A stretch of DNA of 64,000 nucleotides. Source: Chryseobacterium gleum. Its GTDB lineage: Bacteria; Bacteroidota; Bacteroidia; Flavobacteriales_D; Crocinitomicaceae. The translations under genes and the position numbers were made by a program. The notes under the pieces were generated by a model. It was not told the origin of the DNA and searched no databases. It saw only the letters and a list, made by a program, of their open reading frames with translations. This document shows, one piece after another, positions 25,449 to 35,927 of this stretch (positions are counted from its first letter, which is position 1; each line of letters begins with the position of its first letter). The stretch is taken from the NCBI GenBank assembly GCA_945897805.1, contig CAMDFX010000007.1, forward strand, positions 62,001 to 126,000, read 5' to 3'.

Positions 25449-27809
25449 CTATTTACCAATTACCTCAAATTCAATCTCCTGCATAATTCCATTTTCATCC
25501 ACTAGCATTAATTTATGTAAACCAACACTTGGATTCAAAGACAATTGATGAATTTCTTTGGTCTCTCCAATATAATTATCGTCTAGGTGCCAATAGATTT
25601 TGGTGTTCATATTTCGATGCGTCGCTTCAAAAATTGTTCGACCTTGTTTTCCATCAATCTCAATCGGAACGTAGATTTTGCTTCTGTTTTTCGGATAAAT
25701 AATTCCTATTGCTTTGTCTGAAATTTTAGATAAACATTCTGGTTTGTATTCTGGCAAGGTTCTGTAATTCGGATGATTAAATTTGTAGTATTTCTCTATG
25801 ATTGAAGGCAAAACAAACCATTTTTCGTGTTTCATATTGAACACACTTTCACAGTCGCTGTCTACGCGTTGATTGGTTGTTTTGCTCAGGTGAATCAATT
25901 GATGATAGGGACAAGCTTTCGAATCTAAACTCGTTTTTGGAATCCAACGCCAATCTTTTTGAACGCATAAACTAGAAGCTCGGTGACCACTTTCATGACA
26001 AATTGGAACCATCACCAAAGAATTCTTTGGTGCTTTAAACCATTTTTCAGAAGTTGGCAATTGTCTAAAAAGATCAAACATCAAAGGAGCTGCAGCGCTG
26101 ATTCCTGTCAAGCCTGGTCTTCCTTCGCCATCGGCATTTCCAACCCAAACTGCAACCACATAATCAGGCGTGATTCCTATCGCCCAAGCGTCGCGAAAAC
26201 CAAAACTTGTACCTGTTTTCCATGCGATTTTTTGAGAAGAACTAAAGGTGCGCCAATTGTTGTCTTCATCAGGTCGATTGACTTCTACCATCGCTTCGAA
26301 TGTGCTGAAAATACAACCTCTATTGGTTATTTTTTTGGTCTTTTTGGGATAATTTTTGATTTCTTCGTCCAATTTTTTGGTCAATACACAAGGCATAGTG
26401 TAGCCAAATTTCAATTCTTGCGCCATTTGTGTGTAAGCAGAATTCAATTCAAATAATTTCGCTTCAGCACCGCCAAGAATGAGTGATAATCCATAATGGC
26501 GAGAAGGCTTCGTCAATGTTGTTAAGCCATAATTTTTCAAATTTTCGTAGAATTTGGTCAAGCCGTATTGATTCAATAAATGCACCATTGGAATGTTCAA
26601 ACTACGCGAAAGTGCTTTACTTGCGGGAAGCGCGCCATCATATTGTCCAGAAAAATTTTTAGGCGTAAAACTTCCAAATTGGGAAGGAATATCAGTTACC
26701 AGCATATCAGGCGTTAAAATTCCATCTTCCAAACTTTTTGCGAATAAAAATGGTTTCAAAATACTCCCAGTGCTGCGGGGCGCTTGAATGCAATTTACAT
26801 CGCTTGAATTTTCAACGTCTTCTGTTTTTGTATTTCCAACGTAAGCCAAAACTTCACCTGTTTTTACAGAAGTGATCATAATTGCGCCATTCATAATCTG
26901 ATTTTCAGACAATAATTCATGGTGAATTTGCAATTGCAACATGGCTTTTTCTTGCAGATTTTGGTCGATGGAGCATTCTATCAGTTGTCCTTTTTTTCCT
27001 TCTTGGATAAATTTCTCCAATAAATGCGGAGCTAATTGGGGCAATCGCAAAGGTTTTTCTGGCAAAGGTTCAGAAATCGACAATTCAAAAGTGGTGGCAT
27101 CGATCACCTTTTTATCGTACAATTGTTTGAGCAAGCGATTGCGTTTATCGAGCAATAAATCATGATTTCTTCCGGGATAAATTAGTCCAGGCGCATTTGG
27201 AAGTACCGCCAAAGTTGCATTTTCAGCCCAACTTAAATTGGCTGCTGAACGACCAAAAAATCGCCAAGAAGCAGTTTCTAAACCAACAACATTACTTCCG
27301 AAAGGCGCATGAGAAGCGTATAATCCAAGAATTTCGTCTTTCGAATAGCGAATTTCAATGCGCAATGCTAGAAACATTTCAATGATTTTTTCACCGTATG
27401 TTCTTGCTGGATTTTTGCGCATCACTCGTGCCAATTGCATTGTAATTGTACTTCCACCGCTCACTACTTTTTTGCTTTTGAAGTTTTGTACCAATGCGCG
27501 ACCAATTCCTTTGGCGCTGATTCCAATGTGCGTGAAGAAATTTTTATCTTCAAACTCAACCAAACAAGCTGCAAATTTGGGTGGAACGTCTAGTTTTTCT
27601 GGGAATCTCCATTGACCATCATCGGCTATTTTAGCGCCTAATAAGTTGCCATTTCTATCTAAAAGCACCGTTGAAGTGCTGTCTTCAAATAAATTAGTGG
27701 GTAAACAAAAGATAAACCACAACAAGAAAATCGGAAATCCGAAGACAAACAATCGTTTTTTGAACTTTCGAGTCCAAATCTTAAATGTGTGAAAACCTCT
27801 TTTGATCAT
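25449..27809 (-). CDS. pbpC: penicillin-binding protein 1C
   Basis: Bifunctional peptidoglycan enzyme. After a basic N-terminus and one membrane helix (about residues 20-37) comes the GT51 glycosyltransferase domain, with its catalytic Glu in EDKNFFTH and the motif SGGSTITMQLAR. The transpeptidase domain has the nucleophile motif STGSILKP (SxxK: Ser then Lys three on) and KTGTSFG. The C-terminal part (after about residue 620) is the PBP1C-specific domain. 786 residues is normal. It probably shares function with the alpha-2-macroglobulin protein in cell-wall repair. aroK and A2M follow downstream. Confidence 0.95.
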   Translation of the reverse strand: MIKRGFHTFKIWTRKFKKRLFVFGFPIFLLWFIFCLPTNLFEDSTSTVLLDRNGNLLGAKIADDGQWRFPEKLDVPPKFAACLVEFEDKNFFTHIGISAKGIGRALVQNFKSKKVVSGGSTITMQLARVMRKNPARTYGEKIIEMFLALRIEIRYSKDEILGLYASHAPFGSNVVGLETASWRFFGRSAANLSWAENATLAVLPNAPGLIYPGRNHDLLLDKRNRLLKQLYDKKVIDATTFELSISEPLPEKPLRLPQLAPHLLEKFIQEGKKGQLIECSIDQNLQEKAMLQLQIHHELLSENQIMNGAIMITSVKTGEVLAYVGNTKTEDVENSSDVNCIQAPRSTGSILKPFLFAKSLEDGILTPDMLVTDIPSQFGSFTPKNFSGQYDGALPASKALSRSLNIPMVHLLNQYGLTKFYENLKNYGLTTLTKPSRHYGLSLILGGAEAKLFELNSAYTQMAQELKFGYTMPCVLTKKLDEEIKNYPKKTKKITNRGCIFSTFEAMVEVNRPDEDNNWRTFSSSQKIAWKTGTSFGFRDAWAIGITPDYVVAVWVGNADGEGRPGLTGISAAAPLMFDLFRQLPTSEKWFKAPKNSLVMVPICHESGHRASSLCVQKDWRWIPKTSLDSKACPYHQLIHLSKTTNQRVDSDCESVFNMKHEKWFVLPSIIEKYYKFNHPNYRTLPEYKPECLSKISDKAIGIIYPKNRSKIYVPIEIDGKQGRTIFEATHRNMNTKIYWHLDDNYIGETKEIHQLSLNPSVGLHKLMLVDENGIMQEIEFEVIGK

Positions 27810-28003
27810 GATTCCAAAAGTAAAAGTTTAGTTTGGTTTTGAAGGTATTGTTTTATTATTCGCTGGGAATTTGTTTTTAAATGTGAGAAGTTAAGAGCGA
27901 AAAGTTTAATTGGAGTTCAAACTTGGGATTAAGCGTTGAATATCTGTTTTTAAATTGATTGAGATAATGACGGTAAATCACATTTTTAACTTTTGTTTAG
28001 AGC

Positions 28004-28921
28004 TTATAAAAGTCCGCCTTCTTTTAATGAACATGGAGAAACGAAAACGCGCTTTACTTCAAGGTTTTTCATTACCCAGCGGGTTTTGATTGCTGCAATC
28101 GGCGCCATTTTTCTTCTTATGGGAATAATGAACGGATGTTCGTCGCGCTCTTGCTGATTTGATTCCAAAATCCAATCTAAAATTCGGTTCAAATCTTCCA
28201 TTTGGATTTCTTGCGAAGCGATTCCTATTGGAAAAGGTGCGTCGTGAATCATTTCGTGGAAAGTTTCAAAACTTCCTGAAGCGCCGATGAGAATGTCACA
28301 TTGTTTGTTTTTGAAGAAATCTTTAGAACGTGCTTGCAACCAATTTTCGACCTTCAAAATATCGTCTGTCGTCAATGGATCGTGCAATGTCAAATCTTGA
28401 AAAATTCTTGAAACGCCAATGTCGAGACTCACTTTGTCTTCGATTCCATCGATATTTGCAATGATAAATTCCGTACTTCCGCCGCCGATGTCCATGATTG
28501 CCGCGCGTTCGTTGAAATCGTAAGACCATTTTACACCACGGTAAATCAAAGTCGCTTCGTCTTCTCCTGAAATAATTTGAATATCAATTTGCGTTTGATT
28601 TTTGATTTCGCGCAAAAAATCGTCACTATTTTTCGCTCCGCGCAAGGCAGAAGTGCCAAAAGCACGAATTTCTTCCACTTGAAAAGAAGCACATTTTTGA
28701 GCAAATCGCTTGATTGCCAATAAGCCGCGCTGAAATGCATCTGAAGCAATAATTCCTTGATTGATTCCGCCCATGCCCAGCGCAACGCCTTCTTTTTCAG
28801 AATGAATGACGTCGAATGTAGCAGCAAAAACATCTGCAATCAATAAATTAAAGGTGTTTGTGCCCAAATCAATGACCGCAACACGTGTGGAATAATCGCT
28901 ATGTAAGGAATCTGTTTTCAT
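28004..28921 (-). CDS. Ppx/GppA family phosphatase, 305 aa
   Basis: An ASKHA-fold hydrolase acting on polyphosphate or pppGpp. ATG 28921 is used because the longer frame would overlap the upstream ABC permease gene and the fold starts right after it: AVIDLGTNTFNLLIADV (phosphate 1 motif) and IMDIGGGSTEFII (phosphate 2 motif). At about 300 residues it has only the catalytic domains, without the HD domain of long exopolyphosphatases. Ppx and GppA activities cannot be told apart from sequence alone. Confidence 0.9.
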   Translation of the reverse strand: MKTDSLHSDYSTRVAVIDLGTNTFNLLIADVFAATFDVIHSEKEGVALGMGGINQGIIASDAFQRGLLAIKRFAQKCASFQVEEIRAFGTSALRGAKNSDDFLREIKNQTQIDIQIISGEDEATLIYRGVKWSYDFNERAAIMDIGGGSTEFIIANIDGIEDKVSLDIGVSRIFQDLTLHDPLTTDDILKVENWLQARSKDFFKNKQCDILIGASGSFETFHEMIHDAPFPIGIASQEIQMEDLNRILDWILESNQQERDEHPFIIPIRRKMAPIAAIKTRWVMKNLEVKRVFVSPCSLKEGGLL

Positions 28922-28968
28922 TTGAATGTTAAGGTACGAAAATAAAGTTCTTAATCCAAAAGTTTTCC

Positions 28969-30306
28969 TTAAGCCCGTGAAATCCATTTAAAAAGTTGCT
29001 TAAATCCCAAGCGATGGCCGAATTGTAAAATTCCGTTTTTATACAATCTTCCCGCAGCCCAAAGTACAAGCATCGCACTGATAAGCAAAATCAAGAAAGA
29101 AACGTAAATCAAATAACCTTGCCCTTCGGGATAACCTTGCGCCAATTTGACCATGCACACCACTGGCGATGTAAATGGAATGTAAGAAAACCAACTCGTC
29201 AGTTCAGCCGTTGGATTGTTCAACGCATAATGTCCTGCATACAAGGCCAAAAACAGCAATGCAATCAATGGAATTACAAATTGTTGTCCATCGCTTTCTG
29301 AACCTGAAACAGCGCCCAAAGCAGCGAAAAATGTTCCGTAAAACAAATATCCAACAGCCAAGAACAGCGCAAAATAACCCAACATATTTCCGAAACGAAT
29401 GCGCTCGTAAATCAACTCAACAAATTGGTTGTATTCTTTGGCAGAAAGCATTTGTTCTTGCAACGTTTGGTTTTTCATCGCTTCAGTCATTTGCATGACA
29501 TCCATTTTAGAAGCGTCCAATAAATCGGGGAATAAAGTTTCGTGCATTACATACAATCCAATTCCGACGAATAAAATCCACAATGCAAATTGTAAAAACG
29601 CGGCAATTCCTATGCCCATTATTTTTCCCAGCATCAATTGTCTCGGTTTCACTGAAGCCAATAATACTTCCACAATGCGGTTTGATTTTTCTTTGGAAAT
29701 ACTGCGCAAAATCGTCATTCCGAATAAGAAAATAAACAACAAAATCACGCCACCGAAGAAGAATCCAACCCAGCCGCTCATGTCTGATGCTTCATCTCGT
29801 GGGTCATACACATTGCGCATCGCCACGTTGATTGGTTGTTTGATTTTTCTGAAATCTGAAACTGAAATCGATGTAAATTGTGTAATCATCAATTCTTCCA
29901 AACGTCTTTCAAATTGATATTGCACGCGCGTTGCCATTTGCATGGAAGGTTTTTCCCGGTAAAAAAGAAAAGCTGTTTTGTTGTTCAAGATTTTTTCGTT
30001 GACTTCCAACATCGCATCGTATTTCTGAAAACGCGGATTGTTGGCAAAATCTTCTATTTCGATGTAATCATTTGCAAAATCATAGGAAACGGAAGCATCT
30101 TCTCGCGCCATGATTTTGGCTTGCATGATTGCATTTGGATCCGTGATTAATACATTCCAATGCGTTTTATTTTTTCCACCCAAGGCAAAAAGCATGTAAG
30201 TAATTCCCAAAACCAACAACGGGCCAATAATGGCCATAGCGATAAATGATTTTGAACGCATGCGCTCTTTCAATTCACGCAGGGCAATGATCCAACTATT
30301 TTTCAT
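28969..30306 (-). CDS. ABC-2 type transporter permease, 445 aa
   Basis: An ABC-2 permease similar to NatB. ATG 30306 gives the expected amphipathic start (SWIIALRELKERMRSKSF) before the first helix. A large extracytoplasmic loop follows the first helix (about residues 40-170), then five or six helices at the C-terminal half with the ABC-2 motif region GVILLFIFLFGMTILRSISKEKSNRIVEVL. It overlaps the ATP-binding gene by 11 bases. Substrate unknown; NatAB-type exporters handle Na+ or small hydrophobic molecules. Confidence 0.88.
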   Translation of the reverse strand: MKNSWIIALRELKERMRSKSFIAMAIIGPLLVLGITYMLFALGGKNKTHWNVLITDPNAIMQAKIMAREDASVSYDFANDYIEIEDFANNPRFQKYDAMLEVNEKILNNKTAFLFYREKPSMQMATRVQYQFERRLEELMITQFTSISVSDFRKIKQPINVAMRNVYDPRDEASDMSGWVGFFFGGVILLFIFLFGMTILRSISKEKSNRIVEVLLASVKPRQLMLGKIMGIGIAAFLQFALWILFVGIGLYVMHETLFPDLLDASKMDVMQMTEAMKNQTLQEQMLSAKEYNQFVELIYERIRFGNMLGYFALFLAVGYLFYGTFFAALGAVSGSESDGQQFVIPLIALLFLALYAGHYALNNPTAELTSWFSYIPFTSPVVCMVKLAQGYPEGQGYLIYVSFLILLISAMLVLWAAGRLYKNGILQFGHRLGFKQLFKWISRA

Positions 30307-31228
30307 CTTGTGTTTGGTTTGAGTGATTGATTTCTTGAATGAAAACTTCTTGCATGCTCGGCAAAACTTCCCAAGCTGCTTCAATTTGAATTTGTCCGAG
30401 TAGTACCTGCAATAAATCTTGGAAATTGTTCTCTCCGCGCATTTTGATATAAGCCACAAAACGATTGTCTCCCAAAATTTCTTTGTCCACCAATTCAAAA
30501 CCGGTCCATAAAGCAGTGACAAAGGCAATCATACTACCAGAAAAACGAACTGCGAAATTTCCGTCTTTTCTCGATTCGCGAATTTGTGAAACGCGTCCTT
30601 CTAAAATCTTTTTTGATTGATGAATGAGCGCCACTCGGTCACAAATTTCTTCCACACTTTTCATGTTGTGGCTTGAAAGCATGATGGTTTTTCCCTGCGC
30701 TTTCATTTCTATCAATTCTTGTTGAATCAATTCCACATTGATCGGATCAAATCCGCTGAAAGGTTCGTCTAAAATCAACAATTGTGGTTGGTGTAAAACG
30801 GTACAAATAAATTGCACTTTTTGCGCCATTCCTTTGGATAATTCCTCAATGCGTTTTTTGCGCCAATCGCCAATTTCGAATTTATCGACCCAATAATTGA
30901 AATTGGTATTCACATCATTTTTGCTCATTCCGCGCAACCTGCCTAGAAACAATGCATGATCATAAACGGTCATTGTGCGATACAAACCGCGCTCTTCTGG
31001 TAAATAACCAATTTGCGCCAAATGTTTGTCGTTCATCAATTCATTTTTGAAACGAACGACGCCTTTGTCTTGTTCCACAATGCGATTGATGATGCGAATG
31101 AGCGTTGTTTTTCCAGCACCGTTGGGCCCTAAAAGTCCAAAAATTTCGCCTTCTTCCAAGTTCAATGAAACCTCGTCGAGTGCTAATTTTTGATAAAATG
31201 ATTTAGAAATAGCTTCTAATTTCAGCAT
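30296..31228 (-). CDS. ABC transporter ATP-binding protein, 310 aa
   Basis: Nucleotide-binding subunit of the neighbouring permease. Walker A is GPNGAGKTT (about residues 34-42), the signature is LSKGMAQKVQF, Walker B is LLILDEPFSG, and the switch His is in LSSHNM. The C-terminal extension (after about residue 215) is the DUF4162-like tail found in NatA-type proteins. It starts the two-gene exporter operon. No housekeeping-type promoter was recognised in the 214 bases upstream. Confidence 0.93.
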   Translation of the reverse strand: MLKLEAISKSFYQKLALDEVSLNLEEGEIFGLLGPNGAGKTTLIRIINRIVEQDKGVVRFKNELMNDKHLAQIGYLPEERGLYRTMTVYDHALFLGRLRGMSKNDVNTNFNYWVDKFEIGDWRKKRIEELSKGMAQKVQFICTVLHQPQLLILDEPFSGFDPINVELIQQELIEMKAQGKTIMLSSHNMKSVEEICDRVALIHQSKKILEGRVSQIRESRKDGNFAVRFSGSMIAFVTALWTGFELVDKEILGDNRFVAYIKMRGENNFQDLLQVLLGQIQIEAAWEVLPSMQEVFIQEINHSNQTQDEK

Positions 31229-31442
31229 ATTTAAAAGAATTTGGATAAAAGTAAATCTTTTTTTGATAGTTGTTCTTTACAAAGTAAAAAATGGATTAAC
31301 AAGAGAAAGTTAAGATACGACAGGCTCGGTGTGAAAGAGCGAAAAGTTGTATTTGGTAATTATTTTGAGTCGTTGGTATAATTGTTAGCTAAAATTCTAG
31401 CTCAATTTTCGACTTTTCTGACTAAAACACTACCTTTAGGCC

Positions 31443-33032
31443 ATGCAAAAAATCACCATACATCGGGAAAAAAGTGGGTTGTTCTCTGATTTATCTAATG
31501 AACTGGCATACAATCAAGAGAAATTTTCGGTTTTGCTTAATTCAACATTCTCCAAAGAAGCATTTTCAGCGCAAATTCAATTAAAATCAGCTTATTTTTC
31601 CGCCAATAAAAGGTCAGTATTGGTAGAAACTTTAAAAACGCAATATGCCGATTTTCCAATCCAAGTAGAAGTAAATCAGAATATTGATTCGTTGTTGAAT
31701 GAACAGACTTTTACCATTACAACAGGTCATCAATTGAATTTATTGACAGGGCCAATATATTTCATTTACAAGATTCTACATGTGATTCGTTTGGCTGAGG
31801 AATTAAAAAAAATGCATCCAAAAAATCATTTTGTTCCAGTTTATTGGATGGCTTCTGAAGACCATGATTTTGAGGAAATCAACCACACGCGCCTTTTTGG
31901 AAAAGAAATTCGTTGGGAAAATGCGCAAGGCGGGCCAGTAGGCGAATATGATTTGACTGATTGGCACTTGATGAAAGAAACCGTGGAAGCTTTTTTTCAA
32001 AATAATCCAGAATCGGAGGTGAACGATGTTTTGAAATCATACAACGGAAAAGATTTAGCTTCAGCAACAAAATCATTGGTTCACAAACTTTTTGGGGAAT
32101 ATGGTTTGGTGATTATTGAGCCGAATGATAAATCCTTAAAGAATGAATTTGTTAAAATTATGCAGCAAGAAGTTCAATCTTCTTTTGCTGAAAAAGCTGT
32201 TTTGAAAGCCAATCAAGTCATTGAAGATTTAGGATTTAAGACACAAGTTTTTCCGCGTGAAATCAATTTGTTTTACATTCAAAAAGGAATTAGAGAAAGA
32301 TTGGTTATTGAAAATGGAAATATTGTAATTCCATCTTCGGGCACTTTTTCAAAAGAAGAAATTTGCAATCAAATTGCTGAAAACCCGCAGAATTTTTCTC
32401 CAAACGTGGTGCTTCGTCCCCTGTATCAAGAATGCATTTTGCCGAATTTGGTTTACGTCGGAGGAGGAGGAGAAATGGCTTATTGGTTGCAATTTAAAGG
32501 TGTTTTTGATACTTGTGGCGTTCCGTTTCCTTTGATCCAAGTTCGAAATTCAATTCAATTGATTGATGCGAACACGCAGAAAAAATTAGCTAAATTAAAT
32601 TTAGAAAGTTTGTCCATTTTCAGAGATTTGAACGATTTGAAAAAAGATTTCATCTTCGAAAATTCTGGTGATTCATTGAATTTTGACGTTTTGGATCAAT
32701 TGACAAATCAAATGATTGCCTTGTTTCATGATCAAATCACAGAAGTGGATGCATCCTTGAAACCCTTTGCTGCTGCTGAAGAAGTCAAATTGCAGAAGCA
32801 AATGGAGGGAATCAAAGCAAAATTGGTGAAACAGCAAAAATCGAAATTTGACAATACGATGAAGCAATTGGAAGACATCCATGAAAAGATGTTTCCCATG
32901 AATAGTGTGCAAGAAAGAGTGGATAATTTTTTCTCATTCTGTGCGCAAGGAGAAGTTTATTCTGTGTTGGAAAATTTGAAAAAAGCCATTGATCCTTGGG
33001 AGAAAGATTTAATTGTCTTGAATTTGGATTAA
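31443..33032 (+). CDS. bshC: bacillithiol biosynthesis cysteine-adding enzyme BshC
   Basis: Adds cysteine to glucosaminyl malate in the final step of bacillithiol synthesis. 529 residues, normal for the family. The Rossmann core shows TGHQLNLLTGPIYFIYKI (about residues 95-112), YWMASEDHDFEEINH (about 136-150) and YVGGGGEMAYWLQ (about 338-350). The C-terminal third is a long coiled coil (KLQKQMEGIKAKLVKQQ). It indicates that bacillithiol is the organism's low-molecular-weight thiol. A -7-like TACCTTTA ends 4 bases before the start codon. Confidence 0.95.
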   Translation: MQKITIHREKSGLFSDLSNELAYNQEKFSVLLNSTFSKEAFSAQIQLKSAYFSANKRSVLVETLKTQYADFPIQVEVNQNIDSLLNEQTFTITTGHQLNLLTGPIYFIYKILHVIRLAEELKKMHPKNHFVPVYWMASEDHDFEEINHTRLFGKEIRWENAQGGPVGEYDLTDWHLMKETVEAFFQNNPESEVNDVLKSYNGKDLASATKSLVHKLFGEYGLVIIEPNDKSLKNEFVKIMQQEVQSSFAEKAVLKANQVIEDLGFKTQVFPREINLFYIQKGIRERLVIENGNIVIPSSGTFSKEEICNQIAENPQNFSPNVVLRPLYQECILPNLVYVGGGGEMAYWLQFKGVFDTCGVPFPLIQVRNSIQLIDANTQKKLAKLNLESLSIFRDLNDLKKDFIFENSGDSLNFDVLDQLTNQMIALFHDQITEVDASLKPFAAAEEVKLQKQMEGIKAKLVKQQKSKFDNTMKQLEDIHEKMFPMNSVQERVDNFFSFCAQGEVYSVLENLKKAIDPWEKDLIVLNLD

Positions 33033-33103
33033 ATTTGTGAACCGAAAAAAATGGTGTCAAAATATAAAGGTAAATCCTGCGTTTTGGAGCTAACAAAATA
33101 TTT

Positions 33104-35734
33104 ATGAGATTAATCATTCTGTTTATTACTTTAATTTTTACCCAAGTCACTTGGTCACAGTCTGCTACTGTTTCAGGGAATTGCGTTAGTAAAAACGGAC
33201 GTGGAATTGAATTTATCAGAATTACGTCATCTCACGATTCAACTTTTTCAGATCTTACTGGAAAAAATGGCTTTTTTAAATTCACTATTCCTGCAAACCA
33301 ATCGATTATAATTACTTTTTCTTACAATGATTTGACTATTGAGAAAGCGGTAGATCTTTCAGTGAAAGAAATGAAATCATTCGGCGATATCGTTTTCAAT
33401 GTTACCTTGGAAGAGTTAACTGTTCGAGTAATTGAAAATGATCCTTTCGTGCTTCCTCCGATGAAAAACAGGGGTGTGATTACAGCCGATCGTGTTAAAA
33501 CGTTGGCATACACAACCGTCGCTAGTTCAAACAATGAATTGACTTCCAATTACAATGTCCGTGGAGGGAATTACGATGAAAATTTAGTTTATGTCAATGA
33601 TTTTCAAGTCAACAGACCGTTTTTGACACGTTCAGGTCAGCAGGAAGGTTTGAATTTTGTAAATTCTGCTTTGGTGGAAGATGTGAAATTTAGCGGTGGT
33701 GGATTTGATGCTAAATATGGCGATAAATTGAGTTCAGTGTTGGATATCAAATACAAAAAGCCTGATTCTTTAAATGCTTCCTTAATGGCTTCTTTACTCG
33801 GAGTTGAGGCACATGTTGCGCACGCTGTGAATGCCAGATTGAATTATGTTGTCGGCGCGCGCTACCGTGCAAATGGTTATTTATTGAATTCTTTGCCGAC
33901 CAAAGGCGCTTATAATCCAGTGTTTTGGGATGCGCAAACCTTGATTAATTTCAATATTACTGAAAATTTGGTTTGGAGCACCTTGGGACATTTTTCTTCT
34001 AACGATTATCGATTTTCTCCTCAAACGTCTGAAACCGATTTCGGAACAGTCAATGAAGCCTACCGTTTCAAGATTTATTTTGACGGTCAAGAGCAATCTC
34101 GTTTTCAGACAATAACTAGCGGAACGGCTTTAAAATGGGCGAAAAGTAAGAAAACGCAATTAGATTTTTACGCCAGTATTTTCAATACCAATGAGCGAGA
34201 ATATTTTGACATTCAAGGTCAATATTTCATCAATTTGTTAGAAACTGATCCCGGCAAGGAAAATGTTGGTGATTCCATTGCTACGGTGGGCGTGGGTACT
34301 TTTTTGAATCATGCGAGAAACAATTTGAAAGCAACAATCATCAATATTTATCACAATGGTTCTTTTCAATTTACTCAAAAAGAGAAAGTTGTCAATGCAC
34401 AAGAAGTTGTTTTGAAGCAAAAAGTGCTTTGGGGCGTCAATCTTCAAAAAGACCATTTCAATGATGTTTTGAGCGAATGGCGCATGATTGATTCTGCAGG
34501 TTACAGTTTGCCGCAATCAACCAATCAAGATGAAATTCAATTGCAGGAAGTCATTAAGGGAAAATTGACTTTAAAGACGGAACGTGTCAGCGGTTTTGCG
34601 CAGTATACTTTTGATAAAAGCAGATTCAAGAAAAAATATCCGGTGAAAGTGAGTCGCTTGCAACGTGATGAAAACGGCAAGAAAACACGTTTGTATTACA
34701 ACGATACTTTGCCAAAATCTCAGCAAAGGTTTGTTGCAAATATTGGGTTACGTTCTGGATACACGGCTGTAAACGATGAGTTTTACTTGACGCCAAGAGT
34801 GGCTTTTACTTATCATCCAAGGTCTTACATGTATAAAAACGGTCAAATTCGAAGAAGAAATGCACAGATTCGTTTGGCTACTGGAATGTATTATCAACCG
34901 CCTTTTTACAGGGAAATGAGAACCTTCGAAGGGCAATTGAATACCGCTGTGAAATCTCAAAAATCTTTGCATATTGTCGGTGGTGGCGATTTCAATTTCG
35001 ACATGTGGGAAAGAGATGTTCCCTTTAAATTTACGGCTGAAGCTTATTACAAATATTTGTGGGATGTAAATCCTTATGAGGTTGACAATGTGCGCACAAG
35101 ATATTATGCAAACAATGATGCCGTTGCGTATGCCTACGGATTGGATTTGAATTTACATGGAGAATTTGTTCCCGGAGTTCAATCTTTCTTCAAAGTAGGA
35201 TTTTTATCCACTAAAGAGGATATTAAAAATGATTCATACAAAGAATATTATAATGCTGCAGGCGAAAAAATTATTTTTGGATACAGCGAAGACCAGGTGG
35301 CTATTGACAGCGCAGTGATTAAACCCGGATATATTCCAAGACCGACGGATCAATTAATGAATTTCGCGATTTTATTTCAAGATCGGATGCCTGGATTTGA
35401 GAGTTTAAGTGCTGAAATGGGTTTGCTTTTTGGCACAAGATTACCTTATGGTCCGCCAGATTTTGATCGCTATAAAGATACTTTGCGTCAAAAATCTTAT
35501 TTTAGAGTTGATTTGGGAATTTCTTACGATTTCTTGTACAAAAAGAAAAAAGTACAATCAAAATTTATTCAAAAATTCTCTGATGCAGTGATTTCTTTAG
35601 AAGTTTTTAATTTGCTTGGAATTAACAACGTTTTATCGAAACAATGGATTCAAGACGTATCAGGAAAATATTATTCGATACCTAATTATTTGACGCAACG
35701 AAGGTTTAATTTGAAATTGATGTTGCGGATTTAA
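33104..35734 (+). CDS. TonB-dependent outer-membrane receptor, 876 aa
   Basis: A TonB-dependent receptor. A signal peptide (about residues 1-18, ending TWSQS) precedes a carboxypeptidase-regulatory-like beta domain (SGNCVSKNGRGIEFIRITSS), then the plug (SNYNVRGGNYDENLVYVNDF, about 147-166), then a 22-strand-type barrel with aromatic strand ends to the C-terminus (FNLKLMLRI). No SusD partner follows, so a SusC-type glycan role is not indicated; the substrate is unknown. The preceding gene, bshC, is 71 bases away in the same direction. Confidence 0.9.
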   Translation: MRLIILFITLIFTQVTWSQSATVSGNCVSKNGRGIEFIRITSSHDSTFSDLTGKNGFFKFTIPANQSIIITFSYNDLTIEKAVDLSVKEMKSFGDIVFNVTLEELTVRVIENDPFVLPPMKNRGVITADRVKTLAYTTVASSNNELTSNYNVRGGNYDENLVYVNDFQVNRPFLTRSGQQEGLNFVNSALVEDVKFSGGGFDAKYGDKLSSVLDIKYKKPDSLNASLMASLLGVEAHVAHAVNARLNYVVGARYRANGYLLNSLPTKGAYNPVFWDAQTLINFNITENLVWSTLGHFSSNDYRFSPQTSETDFGTVNEAYRFKIYFDGQEQSRFQTITSGTALKWAKSKKTQLDFYASIFNTNEREYFDIQGQYFINLLETDPGKENVGDSIATVGVGTFLNHARNNLKATIINIYHNGSFQFTQKEKVVNAQEVVLKQKVLWGVNLQKDHFNDVLSEWRMIDSAGYSLPQSTNQDEIQLQEVIKGKLTLKTERVSGFAQYTFDKSRFKKKYPVKVSRLQRDENGKKTRLYYNDTLPKSQQRFVANIGLRSGYTAVNDEFYLTPRVAFTYHPRSYMYKNGQIRRRNAQIRLATGMYYQPPFYREMRTFEGQLNTAVKSQKSLHIVGGGDFNFDMWERDVPFKFTAEAYYKYLWDVNPYEVDNVRTRYYANNDAVAYAYGLDLNLHGEFVPGVQSFFKVGFLSTKEDIKNDSYKEYYNAAGEKIIFGYSEDQVAIDSAVIKPGYIPRPTDQLMNFAILFQDRMPGFESLSAEMGLLFGTRLPYGPPDFDRYKDTLRQKSYFRVDLGISYDFLYKKKKVQSKFIQKFSDAVISLEVFNLLGINNVLSKQWIQDVSGKYYSIPNYLTQRRFNLKLMLRI

Positions 35735-35756
35735 TTTTGTAATAAGGATTGTTGAT

Positions 35757-35789
35757 TTTGAATAAAATTAGAATTTTGTTGTAGTTTTG
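35757..35789 (+). promoter_or_regulatory. promoter of the DUF4197 gene (TTTG-21-TAGTTTTG)
   Basis: TTTG at 35757-35760, a 21-base spacer, and TAGTTTTG at 35782-35789. The 5' leader would be about 130 bases and contains an imperfect 9-bp dyad (TTTGGAACA 35880-35888 with TGTTTCAAA 35894-35902). Confidence 0.65.
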
Positions 35790-35927
35790 ATAAATCAAAA
35801 TTTACAATGTAAGAAAATAGAATCTCTTCCTCAAGGGCATAAATATCTTGCACCCAAAATATAAATGACAAAAAAATAATTTGGAACAATATTTGTTTCA
35901 AACAGATAACTTAAAAATTAAGAAAAT

